Shown here: one piece after another, positions 1 through 5,402 of the stretch
How positions within the stretch are numbered: the first letter of the stretch is position 1
How the letters are laid out: every line of letters starts with the position of its first letter
Assembly (NCBI GenBank): GCA_020062065.1
Contig: JAGUWZ010000143.1
Coordinates: forward strand, 1 to 5,402
DNA from: Candidatus Omnitrophota bacterium
Lineage (GTDB): Bacteria; Omnitrophota; Gorgyraeia; Gygaellales; Profunditerraquicolaceae
Reading direction: 5' to 3'
Length of the DNA: 5,402 bases
Notes under the pieces: model-generated
The model's input: the letters and a program-made list of their open reading frames with translations, nothing else
The model's database searches: none
What the model was told of the DNA's origin: nothing
Translations under genes and position numbers: made by a program

Positions 1-1
1 A

Positions 2-1144
2 AACAATATATTTAAGAATAAAGAGTTAGCCCAGGAACTGGCAGAAAATGGCTATAAAAAGGTAAAGGAGAAATATAATTTAGAACTTATGGTAAAAAAT
101 ACGCTTGATGTTTATCAGGACGCCTTGCGTAATTTTAAAATGTTAGTTATAAAAATAAGCTCTCTGGGAGACATCATCCTTTCCACGGCAGCCTTAAGGG
201 CGTTGAAAGAAAAATACGGTTCTAATCATAAAATTAGTTTTCTCGTTGGCGAAGAATCAAAAGAAATTCTCATGCATTGTCCTTATATAGATGAACTTTT
301 GGTATGTGATTTCAAAAACAAGGACAGGGGTTGGAAAGGATTCTTAAGATTAGCCAGAACTTTAAGGAAGAAGAATTTTGATGTCGTTGTTGACCTGCAG
401 AATAATAGAAAAAGCCATATCTTGGCTGGTCTTAGCCTGGCTTTGAATCGTTACGGATACAACAATAAAAAGTTTGGCTTTCTTCTGAATCAGCGTATAA
501 AAAATGAGTTGCAGACTATAGACCCTGCAACTCACCAGTTTAAGATTTTAAAGATGTTAGGTATAGATTTAGTTAACCCTCATTTAGAATTATGGCCTAC
601 CTTGCAAGATTATCGTTATGTAGATGAATTTTTGAACTCCCAGTGGTTAAGCAGTAACCAGAGGATTATCGGGATAAATATCCGCGCCAGCAAGAGATGG
701 CTGAGCAAAATCTGGCCAATGAAACATATGATTAGCTTAGCCCAAGAGCTGAATCGTCGGGATATCCGTGTGGTGATTACAGGCAGAGATAGTGATTTAA
801 CTCTGGGTAGCGCTCTTTCGAATAATATCCATAATCTAAAACTCATTAATGCCTCCGGGAAGTTGACGATTAACCAGCTTGCCTGTTTGATTAAGAGATG
901 CAGTGTCTATATAACAGGCGATTCTGCGCCTTTACACGTTGCGGCAGCCATGGATACTCCTTTTATTGCCCTGTTTGGACCAACTGATCCCAGGCGCCAT
1001 CTTCCTCCGGCAAAAAATTATATTCTACTCAAGAAAGAATTATCCTGCAGTCCCTGTTATAAATCAAAGTGCCAAAGCGACAAATGTATGAGTTCTATAA
1101 CACCCCAGGAGGTGCTGGAGGCAATTGATAAACTGTTAAAATGA
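2..1144 (+). CDS. GT4 tail fused in frame to a GT9 (heptosyltransferase-family) glycosyltransferase, 5' partial
   Basis: The frame is open from the left edge to TGA at 1142-1144. Codons from 2 to about 133 read as a GT4 C-terminal tail (KELAQELAENGYKKVKEKY, then LELMVKNTLDVYQDALRN), which aligns over about 44 residues with the C-terminus of the GT4 gene at 1141-2241. A complete GT9 domain begins two codons later at Met 140. Counting from ATG 89, it has SSLGD (24-28, with the conserved GT9 Asp), a donor-side loop ending SKIWP (206-210), GDSAPLH (277-283), FGPTDP (296-301) and four C-terminal cysteines (320, 323, 328, 333). GT9 enzymes transfer heptose or related sugars to LPS-type acceptors in the cytoplasm. 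An independent GT9 would start at ATG 140 (334 aa), or at ATG 89 (351 aa), which adds 17 GT4-like residues. Neither start has a well-spaced Shine-Dalgarno (AGGA ends 19 bases before 140, GGAG 18 bases before 89), which favours read-through from upstream. The GT9 family call is secure; the fusion is less so. Confidence 0.5.
   Translation, partial: NNIFKNKELAQELAENGYKKVKEKYNLELMVKNTLDVYQDALRNFKMLVIKISSLGDIILSTAALRALKEKYGSNHKISFLVGEESKEILMHCPYIDELLVCDFKNKDRGWKGFLRLARTLRKKNFDVVVDLQNNRKSHILAGLSLALNRYGYNNKKFGFLLNQRIKNELQTIDPATHQFKILKMLGIDLVNPHLELWPTLQDYRYVDEFLNSQWLSSNQRIIGINIRASKRWLSKIWPMKHMISLAQELNRRDIRVVITGRDSDLTLGSALSNNIHNLKLINASGKLTINQLACLIKRCSVYITGDSAPLHVAAAMDTPFIALFGPTDPRRHLPPAKNYILLKKELSCSPCYKSKCQSDKCMSSITPQEVLEAIDKLLK
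131..142 (+). other. GT4/GT9 domain junction lacking a stop codon
   Basis: The frame reads AAT TTT AAA ATG here, so the GT4 tail passes into the GT9 N-terminus through only Phe-Lys. The T4 run at 133-136 is followed by A4. One extra T would turn the frame into AAT TTT TAA, ending the GT4 one base before the GT9 ATG. That would be an ordinary tight operon spacing. The present sequence shows a fusion, but one indel separates it from two genes. Confidence 0.5.
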
Positions 1145-2241
1145 ATATACTCTTTCTAACCACTCACTTGAATGTAGGCGGCATTACCACGTATGTCTTT
1201 TCTTTAGCCAAAGGCTTAAAGAGTAAGGGACATAATGTATATGTCGCTTCAAGTGGTGGAGACAGTCTGACCAGATTTACTGAGCAGGGGATAATTTATA
1301 TACCTATACCTATCCGGACAAAAGCGGAGATAAATATTTTTAAATTAGGCTTTAGTTTTTTTAAGCTAATACCGCAGATAAAACAAAAAGGCATTGATAT
1401 TATTCATTCTCATACCAGGGTAACTCAGGTTTTAGGCTGTCTTTTAGCAAGATTTACTCATAAAACACACATTACCACCTGTCACGGTTTCTTTAGGCGG
1501 AGATTTTTTCGAAGAGTTTTTGCGTGTTGGGGAAACAGGGTAATCGCGATAAGCGCATCTGTCAGAGAACATCTCATAAGGGATTTTTGTCTAAGTTCTG
1601 AAAATATAAGGCTTGTATATAACGGTATTGACTTAGAAAACCTTAAACTTCGTTATGCCAAGAACAGGGACGAAGTAAAACGTGATTTTGGATTGAGCAA
1701 TGGGTCTGTGGTAGGCATCGTGGCCAGGTTATCAGAGGTAAAAGGACATATTTTTCTTATCCAGGCGATGAAACTGGTTCTCGACAAAGTTGGGGATGTT
1801 GGGTTGCTTATTGTAGGCGAAGGCAGAATGAAAAATAAATTAGAGAAACTAACCAAAGAGCTAAACATAGAAAAGAATGTTTTTTTTATCCCCAAAGTTA
1901 ACCGTATACAAGATGCGTTGTATGTTATGGATTTATTCGTTATGCCCTCGCTTAAAGAGGGTTTGGGTTTGGGACTTATGGAAGCAATGGCCTGGGGTAA
2001 AGCTGTGATTGGCTCAGAAGTAGGGGGGATTAAGAATTTGATACGCCACGGCTATAACGGCTTTTTAGTAAGGCCTGCTGATGTAGAAGCACTTGCCTCT
2101 GCGATAATAGAATTACTCCGTGACCCGGTTAAGGCATCTATCCTGGGCAATAATGCCAGGTTATTTATTAGAGAAAACTTTTCTCTGGAAAAAATGGTTT
2201 GCGAAACAGAAAGGGTGTATAGAGAATGTTTAGCCCGTTAA
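1141..2241 (+). CDS. Family 4 glycosyltransferase (GT-B fold)
   Basis: A complete 366-residue GT4-type retaining glycosyltransferase, a normal length for the family, predicted cytosolic or peripherally bound to the inner membrane. The N-terminal Rossmann domain opens MNILFLTTHLNVGGITTY, with the acceptor-side glycine pair at 13-14, then IDIIHSHTR (86-93) and TCHGFF (113-118). The linker VYNGIDLENL (159-168) leads into the donor domain, with GIVARLSEVKG (192-202), GEGRMKNKL (227-235), MPSLKEGLGLGLMEAM (268-283) and GSEVGG (291-296). E273 and E281 form the EX7E motif that binds the nucleotide-sugar. ATG 1141 overlaps the preceding stop as ATGA. The nearest GGAGG (1117-1121) is 19 bases away, so translation is probably coupled to the upstream gene. 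The C-terminal helix (NFSLEKMVCETERVYRECLAR) is homologous to the tail fused to the preceding GT9. The sugar donor and acceptor cannot be assigned. Confidence 0.5.
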   Translation: MNILFLTTHLNVGGITTYVFSLAKGLKSKGHNVYVASSGGDSLTRFTEQGIIYIPIPIRTKAEINIFKLGFSFFKLIPQIKQKGIDIIHSHTRVTQVLGCLLARFTHKTHITTCHGFFRRRFFRRVFACWGNRVIAISASVREHLIRDFCLSSENIRLVYNGIDLENLKLRYAKNRDEVKRDFGLSNGSVVGIVARLSEVKGHIFLIQAMKLVLDKVGDVGLLIVGEGRMKNKLEKLTKELNIEKNVFFIPKVNRIQDALYVMDLFVMPSLKEGLGLGLMEAMAWGKAVIGSEVGGIKNLIRHGYNGFLVRPADVEALASAIIELLRDPVKASILGNNARLFIRENFSLEKMVCETERVYRECLAR

Positions 2242-3026
2242 AAATTAAGCGAAAAAAGATAGCTGCGGTATCAGGGGTAATCCTGATCATCTTATTTTTA
2301 GTAATTGGTTTTATCCGGCAGCAATATGTATTACCTATTCTGATGTATCATTCAGTTAGACCTTTTGTGGCTTTGGAAAATAGGCTTGTAGTTTCGGTTA
2401 ATACCTTTGAGCGTCAGATGAATTTTTTAAAAAAACACAATTATAATGTATTAAGTTTAGAAGATGCCGCGGCTTTGATTAAAGATAGGAAAAAATTGCC
2501 GCCTAAATCTATTGTTTTGACTTTCGATGATGGCTATAAAGATAATTATACCTATGCCTTCCCTATATTGGAAAAATATAATTTCGCGGCAACCATATTT
2601 CTTATCGTCTCCGAGTTGGATAGGCCGGATAGATTAAGCTGGAAGGAGATTAACCAGATGCAGGATTCAGGTTTGATTTCTTTCGGCAGCCATACTATTA
2701 ATCATGTCTTTCTGGAATATATTAACTCAGATGAAGAACTAAAAAGAGAAATAGCAGGTTCCAAGAGGATGTTGGAGGAAAAGTTAAAAAAACCACTAAA
2801 TTCATTTTCTTACCCGATGGGCAGGTTCAATGCCAAAGTAAGACAGTTTGTTATAGATGCGGGTTATAAAGTTGCTGTGGTTACTAATCCGGGCAAAGGC
2901 TATCCTAATAATGATGTGTTTATTTTAAAAAGGTTGAGGATTTCTGAAAATGCTAATAATTTGTTTATTTTCTGGATAAAGACCAGCGGCTATTATAACT
3001 TCATCAGGGAACAGCGGCATAAGTAA
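2226..3026 (+). CDS. Membrane-anchored polysaccharide deacetylase (NodB domain, carbohydrate esterase 4)
   Basis: A 266-residue protein with a basic N-terminus (KIKRKK, 6-11) and one hydrophobic helix (about 12-30) without an obvious signal-peptidase site. It is best read as an inner-membrane anchor with the catalytic domain outside the cytoplasm. The domain carries LPILMYHSV (36-44), typical of PgaB/IcaB-like deacetylases, TFDDG (99-103; D101 the expected base, D102 a metal ligand), SHTINH (155-160; H156 and H160 the other metal ligands) and SYPMG (195-199). All metal-binding residues are present, so it should be active. Late CE4 motifs such as the C-terminal LxH are not evident, as in short PgaB-like members. 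The family hydrolyses N- or O-acetyl groups on polysaccharide or peptidoglycan; the target here is unknown. ATG 2226 overlaps the GT4 gene by 16 bases and has AGGG 10 bases upstream. That start supplies the positive charges before the helix. It is the last gene of module A. Confidence 0.5.
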   Translation: MFSPLKIKRKKIAAVSGVILIILFLVIGFIRQQYVLPILMYHSVRPFVALENRLVVSVNTFERQMNFLKKHNYNVLSLEDAAALIKDRKKLPPKSIVLTFDDGYKDNYTYAFPILEKYNFAATIFLIVSELDRPDRLSWKEINQMQDSGLISFGSHTINHVFLEYINSDEELKREIAGSKRMLEEKLKKPLNSFSYPMGRFNAKVRQFVIDAGYKVAVVTNPGKGYPNNDVFILKRLRISENANNLFIFWIKTSGYYNFIREQRHK

Positions 3027-3044
3027 ACCCTGTTAGAAATAGCA
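3025..3044 (-). repeat. Left TTTCTAA..GGGT boundary motif (inverted)
   Basis: Read on the minus strand, this contains ATTTCTAACAGGGT. It matches the reverse-oriented partner at 3371-3390 at 14 of 20 positions, including the core TTTCTAA and GGGT. It overlaps the last bases of the deacetylase stop codon. The two motifs frame the repeat island like imperfect terminal inverted repeats. The match is short, so confidence is low. Confidence 0.5.
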
Positions 3045-3078
3045 AGCCCTTTGGCAATCGTTGGGGCTGTTAATTCTA

Positions 3079-3150
3079 TTGCACGGGATATACGCGGATT
3101 TAAGTTTTGTCTGCGAGAATCTCGCGTTTGATTTGCGAAAATCTGCGTTA
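3079..3150. repeat. Decayed copy of the ACGCAGAT palindromic repeat
   Basis: This stretch aligns with the right part of the better-preserved element (about 3208-3281), roughly 130 bases downstream. GATATACGCGGATTT (3087-3101) matches 3217-3231 at 14 of 15 positions. Positions 3109-3150 match 3241-3281 with four mismatches and one extra C. The octamer units ATCTGCGT/ATTTGCGA start at 3109, 3119, 3131 and 3141, with the first two degenerate. Both copies are followed by A/T-rich AATAAAA-like sequence. It is probably an older duplicate or an independently inserted sibling. Confidence 0.5.
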
Positions 3151-3189
3151 AATAAAAACTTCTAGCCAATTTAAGAAAACTACTTTCTG

Positions 3190-3279
3190 AACGCAGATAC
3201 ACGCAGATTACACGCAGATATACGCAGATTTTAAAGATTTATCTGCGAAAATCTGCGTTGGATTTGCGAATATCTGCGT
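3190..3279. repeat. Long imperfect palindrome of phased ACGCAGAT octamers
   Basis: ACGCAGAT occurs exactly at 3191, 3201, 3212 and 3222. Its reverse complement ATCTGCGT, or a one- or two-base variant, occurs at 3241, 3251, 3262 and 3272. The spacing is 10, 11, 10 in both arms. Folding about position 3235 pairs 3190-3229 with 3240+1 to 3280: 32 of 40 positions are Watson-Crick, two more could be G-U in RNA, and the loop is 11 bases (3230-3240). If transcribed it would form a strong stem-loop that could end or insulate the upstream transcript, but no U-run follows. I recall ACGCAGAT-like intergenic repeats from several environmental phyla; their function is unknown to me. Confidence 0.5.
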
Positions 3280-3292
3280 TAATAAAATTGGG

Positions 3293-3320
3293 TTGAAATT
3301 ATCATTTTACTATTTATTAA
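3293..3320 (+). promoter_or_regulatory. Possible sigma70-type promoter for the second GT9 module
   Basis: TTGAAA (3293-3298) and TATTAA (3315-3320) are separated by 16 bases in the AT-rich stretch after the palindrome, about 90 bases before the GT9 start. They match the -35 consensus at 5 of 6 positions and the -10 consensus at 4 of 6. AT-rich DNA gives such matches by chance, so this is only a candidate. A promoter here would make sense because 381 bases separate the two modules. Confidence 0.5.
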
Positions 3321-3370
3321 ATTACCTTACTTCTCATTATTTTTGCAAAGATCAATAGGTTTGAAAAACA

Positions 3371-3390
3371 TGAAATTTCTAATGGGGTAA
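3371..3390 (+). repeat. Right TTTCTAA..GGGT boundary motif
   Basis: The plus strand reads AAATTTCTAATGGGGTAA here, the inverted partner of 3025-3044. Its GGGTAAAT (3385-3392) is repeated exactly at 3402-3409, where the second copy runs into the ATG of the next gene. It also supplies the left arm of the hairpin at 3374-3401. Confidence 0.5.
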
Positions 3391-3401
3391 ATTTAGAAAT
3401 T
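3374..3401 (+). promoter_or_regulatory. Hairpin immediately upstream of the GT9 start codon
   Basis: AATTTCTAA (3374-3382) and TTAGAAATT (3393-3401) are perfect 9-base complements around a 10-base loop (3383-3392) that contains GGGG. The stem ends six bases before ATG 3408. In mRNA it would lie over the ribosome-binding region and could affect initiation. The GGG at 3402-3404 is too close to the start (three bases), and the loop GGGG is about 20 bases away, so no standard Shine-Dalgarno is present. The stem is AT-rich and therefore weak. Confidence 0.5.
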
Positions 3402-3407
3402 GGGTAA

Positions 3408-4433
3408 ATGAAGAAAATATTAATTTTCAACGTTAACTGGCTGGGAGATGTCTTGTTTTCCACAGCAACCATTAGGAATATCCGTTATAATTTTCCCGAT
3501 AGTTTTATTGCCTGTATCATACCCCGGCGCTGTTATCCGGTGCTTGAAGGCAATCCTTACCTAAATGAAATTATTATCTATGACGAAAAAGAAAGGCATA
3601 AAAGTTTGTTAAGCAAACTGGGATTTATCTGGGACTTGAGGAAGATAAGATTTGACACGGTATTTTTACTGCACCGCTCATTCAGCCGTGCGCTGATTAC
3701 AGTTTTAGCCGGGATTCCTCAGAGGATAGGTTATTATACCAAAAAACGCGGTTTTCTTTTGACCAAAAAGATACCGCTCGTTGATATAACCAGCCTGCAT
3801 CGCATAGATTATTATTTGAAGATTATCAAAAAGGCGGGTTTGGTGGTAAAAGACAGATTTACGGATTTTTTTGTCAGCGCTCAAGATTTAAATTTTGTAG
3901 ATGATTTTTTAGTCAAGGAATTAAAAGATAACCACACTTTTCTGGTTGGGATAAATCCGGGAGGGAATTGGGGTCCTAAACGCTGGCCAAAAGAATATTT
4001 TGTTAAAATTGCAGACCGATTAATGAAAGAATTCTCTGCCAAGATAATAATCACAGGAGGTTCTAAAGATTTGTTATTGGCAGAAGAAATTGGCGCTGGG
4101 ATGAAAGAAAAACCCATTCTTGGCTGCGGCAAACTCAATCTTAAGCAGTTTGCGGCAATCGCTAAGGTTTTGGATTTATTCATTAGCGCAGACTCAGGAC
4201 CTTTGCACATTGCTAATGCCGCGGGAGCAAAAAAAATTATTGCACTTTTCGGACCGACTGATCCAGCGATAACCGGTCCATTTCCATCGGAAAATGTGAT
4301 TATTTTACGTAAAGATGTGGGTTGCAGGATACCCTGCTATGTAGTAGATTGTAAAAACAACCGCTGTATGCAAGCGATCAGCGTGGATGAGGTGATGGAA
4401 GCAGCCAGGCGCGCAGTCAACCGCATAGATTGA
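3408..4433 (+). CDS. GT9 glycosyltransferase, lipopolysaccharide heptosyltransferase II (WaaF)-like
   Basis: A complete 341-residue GT9 enzyme, the usual family length, predicted to add heptose or a related sugar to the LPS inner core on the cytoplasmic membrane face. The acceptor-side domain begins MKKILIFNVNWLGDVLFSTA, with the conserved Asp at 14. SFSRALITVLAGIPQRIGY (91-109) resembles the matching stretch of E. coli WaaF, as I recall it. The donor domain has NPGGNWGPKRWP (183-194), SADSGPLH (260-267) and FGPTDP (281-286). A C-terminal cysteine set lies at 306, 310, 315 and 320. ATG 3408 is chosen because the family's first beta strand begins right there. The gene ends in tandem stops, TGA TAA (4431-4436), and the next GT9 follows eight bases after the TGA. 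WaaF is the nearest family I recognise, but substrate assignment from motifs alone is uncertain, so no symbol is given. Confidence 0.5.
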   Translation: MKKILIFNVNWLGDVLFSTATIRNIRYNFPDSFIACIIPRRCYPVLEGNPYLNEIIIYDEKERHKSLLSKLGFIWDLRKIRFDTVFLLHRSFSRALITVLAGIPQRIGYYTKKRGFLLTKKIPLVDITSLHRIDYYLKIIKKAGLVVKDRFTDFFVSAQDLNFVDDFLVKELKDNHTFLVGINPGGNWGPKRWPKEYFVKIADRLMKEFSAKIIITGGSKDLLLAEEIGAGMKEKPILGCGKLNLKQFAAIAKVLDLFISADSGPLHIANAAGAKKIIALFGPTDPAITGPFPSENVIILRKDVGCRIPCYVVDCKNNRCMQAISVDEVMEAARRAVNRID

Positions 4434-4441
4434 TAAGTTAG

Positions 4442-5402
4442 ATGAGCCATACTCACAAAATCTTATTTATTACCCTAAGCAACATCGGCGATTGTATCTT
4501 GACTTTGCCGGTATTGGATTATTTAGAAGCGGTTTTTCCGGGGAGTAAAGTTACGGTTATGGTCGGGCCTCGGCCAAAAGAGATATTTGAAAACAATCCC
4601 ATAATAGAGAAACTCATTGTCTATGACAAACACGCCGCTTTAAGAGAGAAGATAAAATTATTTAATGCGTTAAAAAAAGAAAAATTTGATATTGTAGTGG
4701 ATTTAAAAAATACCCTCTTTGGTAGATTCCTTCCAGCTAAATACAAAGGGCATCAGTTTTTGTTTACCTCGCCTAAGGCAAAACATATGCGCGATGCGCA
4801 TCTGCTTAAAATATTATACCCAGGTTTAAGTCTTCCACGAGAACTCCTGAATTTGAAGAATAAATCATTGTATATAAAAGAAGAAGACCGGCGATATATT
4901 GTAAATTTGCTAAAAGTTAACCATATTGCTGAAGGAGAAAAGATAATCGCAATCTCTGCAGGAGCAAGAAGCGAGATAAAACGCTGGCCCAAAGAAAAAT
5001 TCGTTGATTTAATTTCTATAATCGCAGATGAATTCAAAGCGAAGATTATCTTGTTAGGGGATAGAGACGATATAGCCATAAACAGATATATTGTTGAGCA
5101 CAGTAAATACCCTTTGATAGATTTAAGCGGAAAGACTACCCTTATCCAACTTGCGTGTTTATTAGAAAAGTCAAGCCTTTTAATAACCAATGACAGCGCA
5201 AACCTGCATCTGGCAAGTTACCTTGATGTGCCGATACTAGCGATATTTGGTCCTACGGATGATGCAAAATACGGCCCTTGGTCAGAAAACTGGCGAGTAG
5301 TGAAAAAAAATATTTTTTGCCGTCCCTGTCAGAAAGCGCAATGTCGCTTTGGCACCTTAAGCTGTATGCAGTTAATTAGCGCAGAAGACCTCTTAAGGCA
5401 GG
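4442..5402 (+). CDS. GT9 (heptosyltransferase-family) glycosyltransferase, 3' partial
   Basis: The frame is open from ATG 4442 to the right edge, giving 320 residues and one extra base. Probably only the last helix is missing. Visible motifs are ILFITLSNIGDCILTLPVL (7-25, conserved Asp 17), FDIVVDLKN (82-90), SAGARSEIKRWP (172-183), TNDSANLH (249-256), FGPTD (269-273) and the cysteine set at 293, 296, 301 and 308. The usual DSG(P/L/M)xH signature is here DSANLH: His is kept, but Asn stands where Pro, Leu or Met is common. It starts eight bases after the preceding GT9 stop, without a clear Shine-Dalgarno, so the two are likely cotranscribed. It is strongly diverged from the other two GT9s in the window, which suggests a different acceptor or step. 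The GT9 family is clear; the sugar and acceptor are unknown. Confidence 0.5.
   Translation, partial: MSHTHKILFITLSNIGDCILTLPVLDYLEAVFPGSKVTVMVGPRPKEIFENNPIIEKLIVYDKHAALREKIKLFNALKKEKFDIVVDLKNTLFGRFLPAKYKGHQFLFTSPKAKHMRDAHLLKILYPGLSLPRELLNLKNKSLYIKEEDRRYIVNLLKVNHIAEGEKIIAISAGARSEIKRWPKEKFVDLISIIADEFKAKIILLGDRDDIAINRYIVEHSKYPLIDLSGKTTLIQLACLLEKSSLLITNDSANLHLASYLDVPILAIFGPTDDAKYGPWSENWRVVKKNIFCRPCQKAQCRFGTLSCMQLISAEDLLRQ

Larger units (their letters stand above)
3027..3407. other. Gene-free repeat island between two glycan operon modules
   Basis: These 381 bases separate the deacetylase stop from the next GT9 start. I see no convincing gene on either strand. A minus-strand open frame at 2993-3202 runs across the repeats and the deacetylase end and resembles no protein family. 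The contents, in order, are a TTTCTAA-type motif in reverse orientation, a weak AGCCC/GGGCT stem (3045-3068) with no T-run after it, two ACGCAGAT repeat clusters, an AT-rich stretch (3281-3370) that could hold a promoter, and a hairpin at the next start. Confidence 0.5.

Noticed and set aside
1880..1887. T8 run as a possible programmed slippage site
   Set aside because: The GT4 frame reads correctly through it with conserved motifs on both sides, so no frame change is indicated.
2170..2186. Perfect 17-base palindrome inside the GT4 gene
   Set aside because: It has a one-base centre, so it cannot form a useful hairpin, and it encodes the conserved ENFSLE tail of the family. Codon composition and chance explain it.
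3045..3068. Rho-independent terminator after the deacetylase
   Set aside because: The AGCCC/GGGCT stem has only five or six pairs around a 12-base loop, and no T-run follows. It is too weak to call.
2993..3202. Minus-strand open frame of 69 codons across the repeat island
   Set aside because: It is built from repeat sequence and the antisense of the deacetylase end. It resembles no family and has the composition typical of chance frames over ACGCAGAT repeats.
3191..3279. CRISPR-like array
   Set aside because: The units are 8 bases long at 10-11-base spacing and switch orientation halfway. There are no spacers of 25-40 bases and no cas genes.
3881..4210. Minus-strand open frame of 109 codons
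   Set aside because: It is antisense to the conserved donor domain of the WaaF-like GT9 and has no family features of its own.
4753..5190. Minus-strand open frame of 145 codons
   Set aside because: It lies entirely antisense to the third GT9 gene, whose motifs are unmistakable on the plus strand. No family features appear in the minus-strand translation.

Overview
The window is an AT-rich stretch of bacterial DNA with every gene on the + strand. It encodes enzymes that build cell-surface polysaccharide or lipopolysaccharide (LPS) core: three family 9 glycosyltransferases (GT9, the heptosyltransferase or ADP-heptose:LPS family), one complete family 4 glycosyltransferase (GT4) plus the tail of a second, and a membrane-anchored polysaccharide deacetylase. 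GT9 enzymes of this type point to a Gram-negative, LPS-making bacterium. The low GC, the protein style and the ACGCAGAT-type intergenic repeats remind me of uncultured lineages such as Omnitrophota. That is recollection, not a computed assignment.

Layout. Module A (2-3026) holds three tightly coupled reading frames. The first is an open frame entering from the left edge: a GT4 C-terminal tail that runs without a stop into a full GT9 domain. Next comes a GT4 glycosyltransferase joined by an ATGA overlap, then a NodB-type deacetylase overlapping it by 16 bases. Positions 3027-3407 are a 381-base island without a gene, filled with ACGCAGAT octamers and their reverse complements. The octamers form one long palindrome (3190-3279) and one decayed copy (about 3079-3150). 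Related TTTCTAA..GGGT motifs lie in opposite orientation at the two ends of the island, and a small hairpin precedes the next start codon. Module B (3408-5402) holds two further GT9 genes 8 bases apart; the second runs off the right edge after 320 codons.

How the genes may work together. The glycosyltransferases would add sugars one after another to a lipid-linked acceptor on the cytoplasmic face of the inner membrane. The deacetylase has one N-terminal membrane helix and a catalytic domain predicted to lie outside the cytoplasm, so it would remove acetyl groups from the glycan after export. Donor and acceptor sugars cannot be read from the sequence.

The points most worth a second look are the in-frame GT4-GT9 junction, which may be a genuine fusion or a one-base indel, and the palindromic repeat island with its regular 10/11/10-base spacing. 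I see no defence system, mobile-element gene, CRISPR array or RNA gene, and nothing that amounts to a wholly new system.
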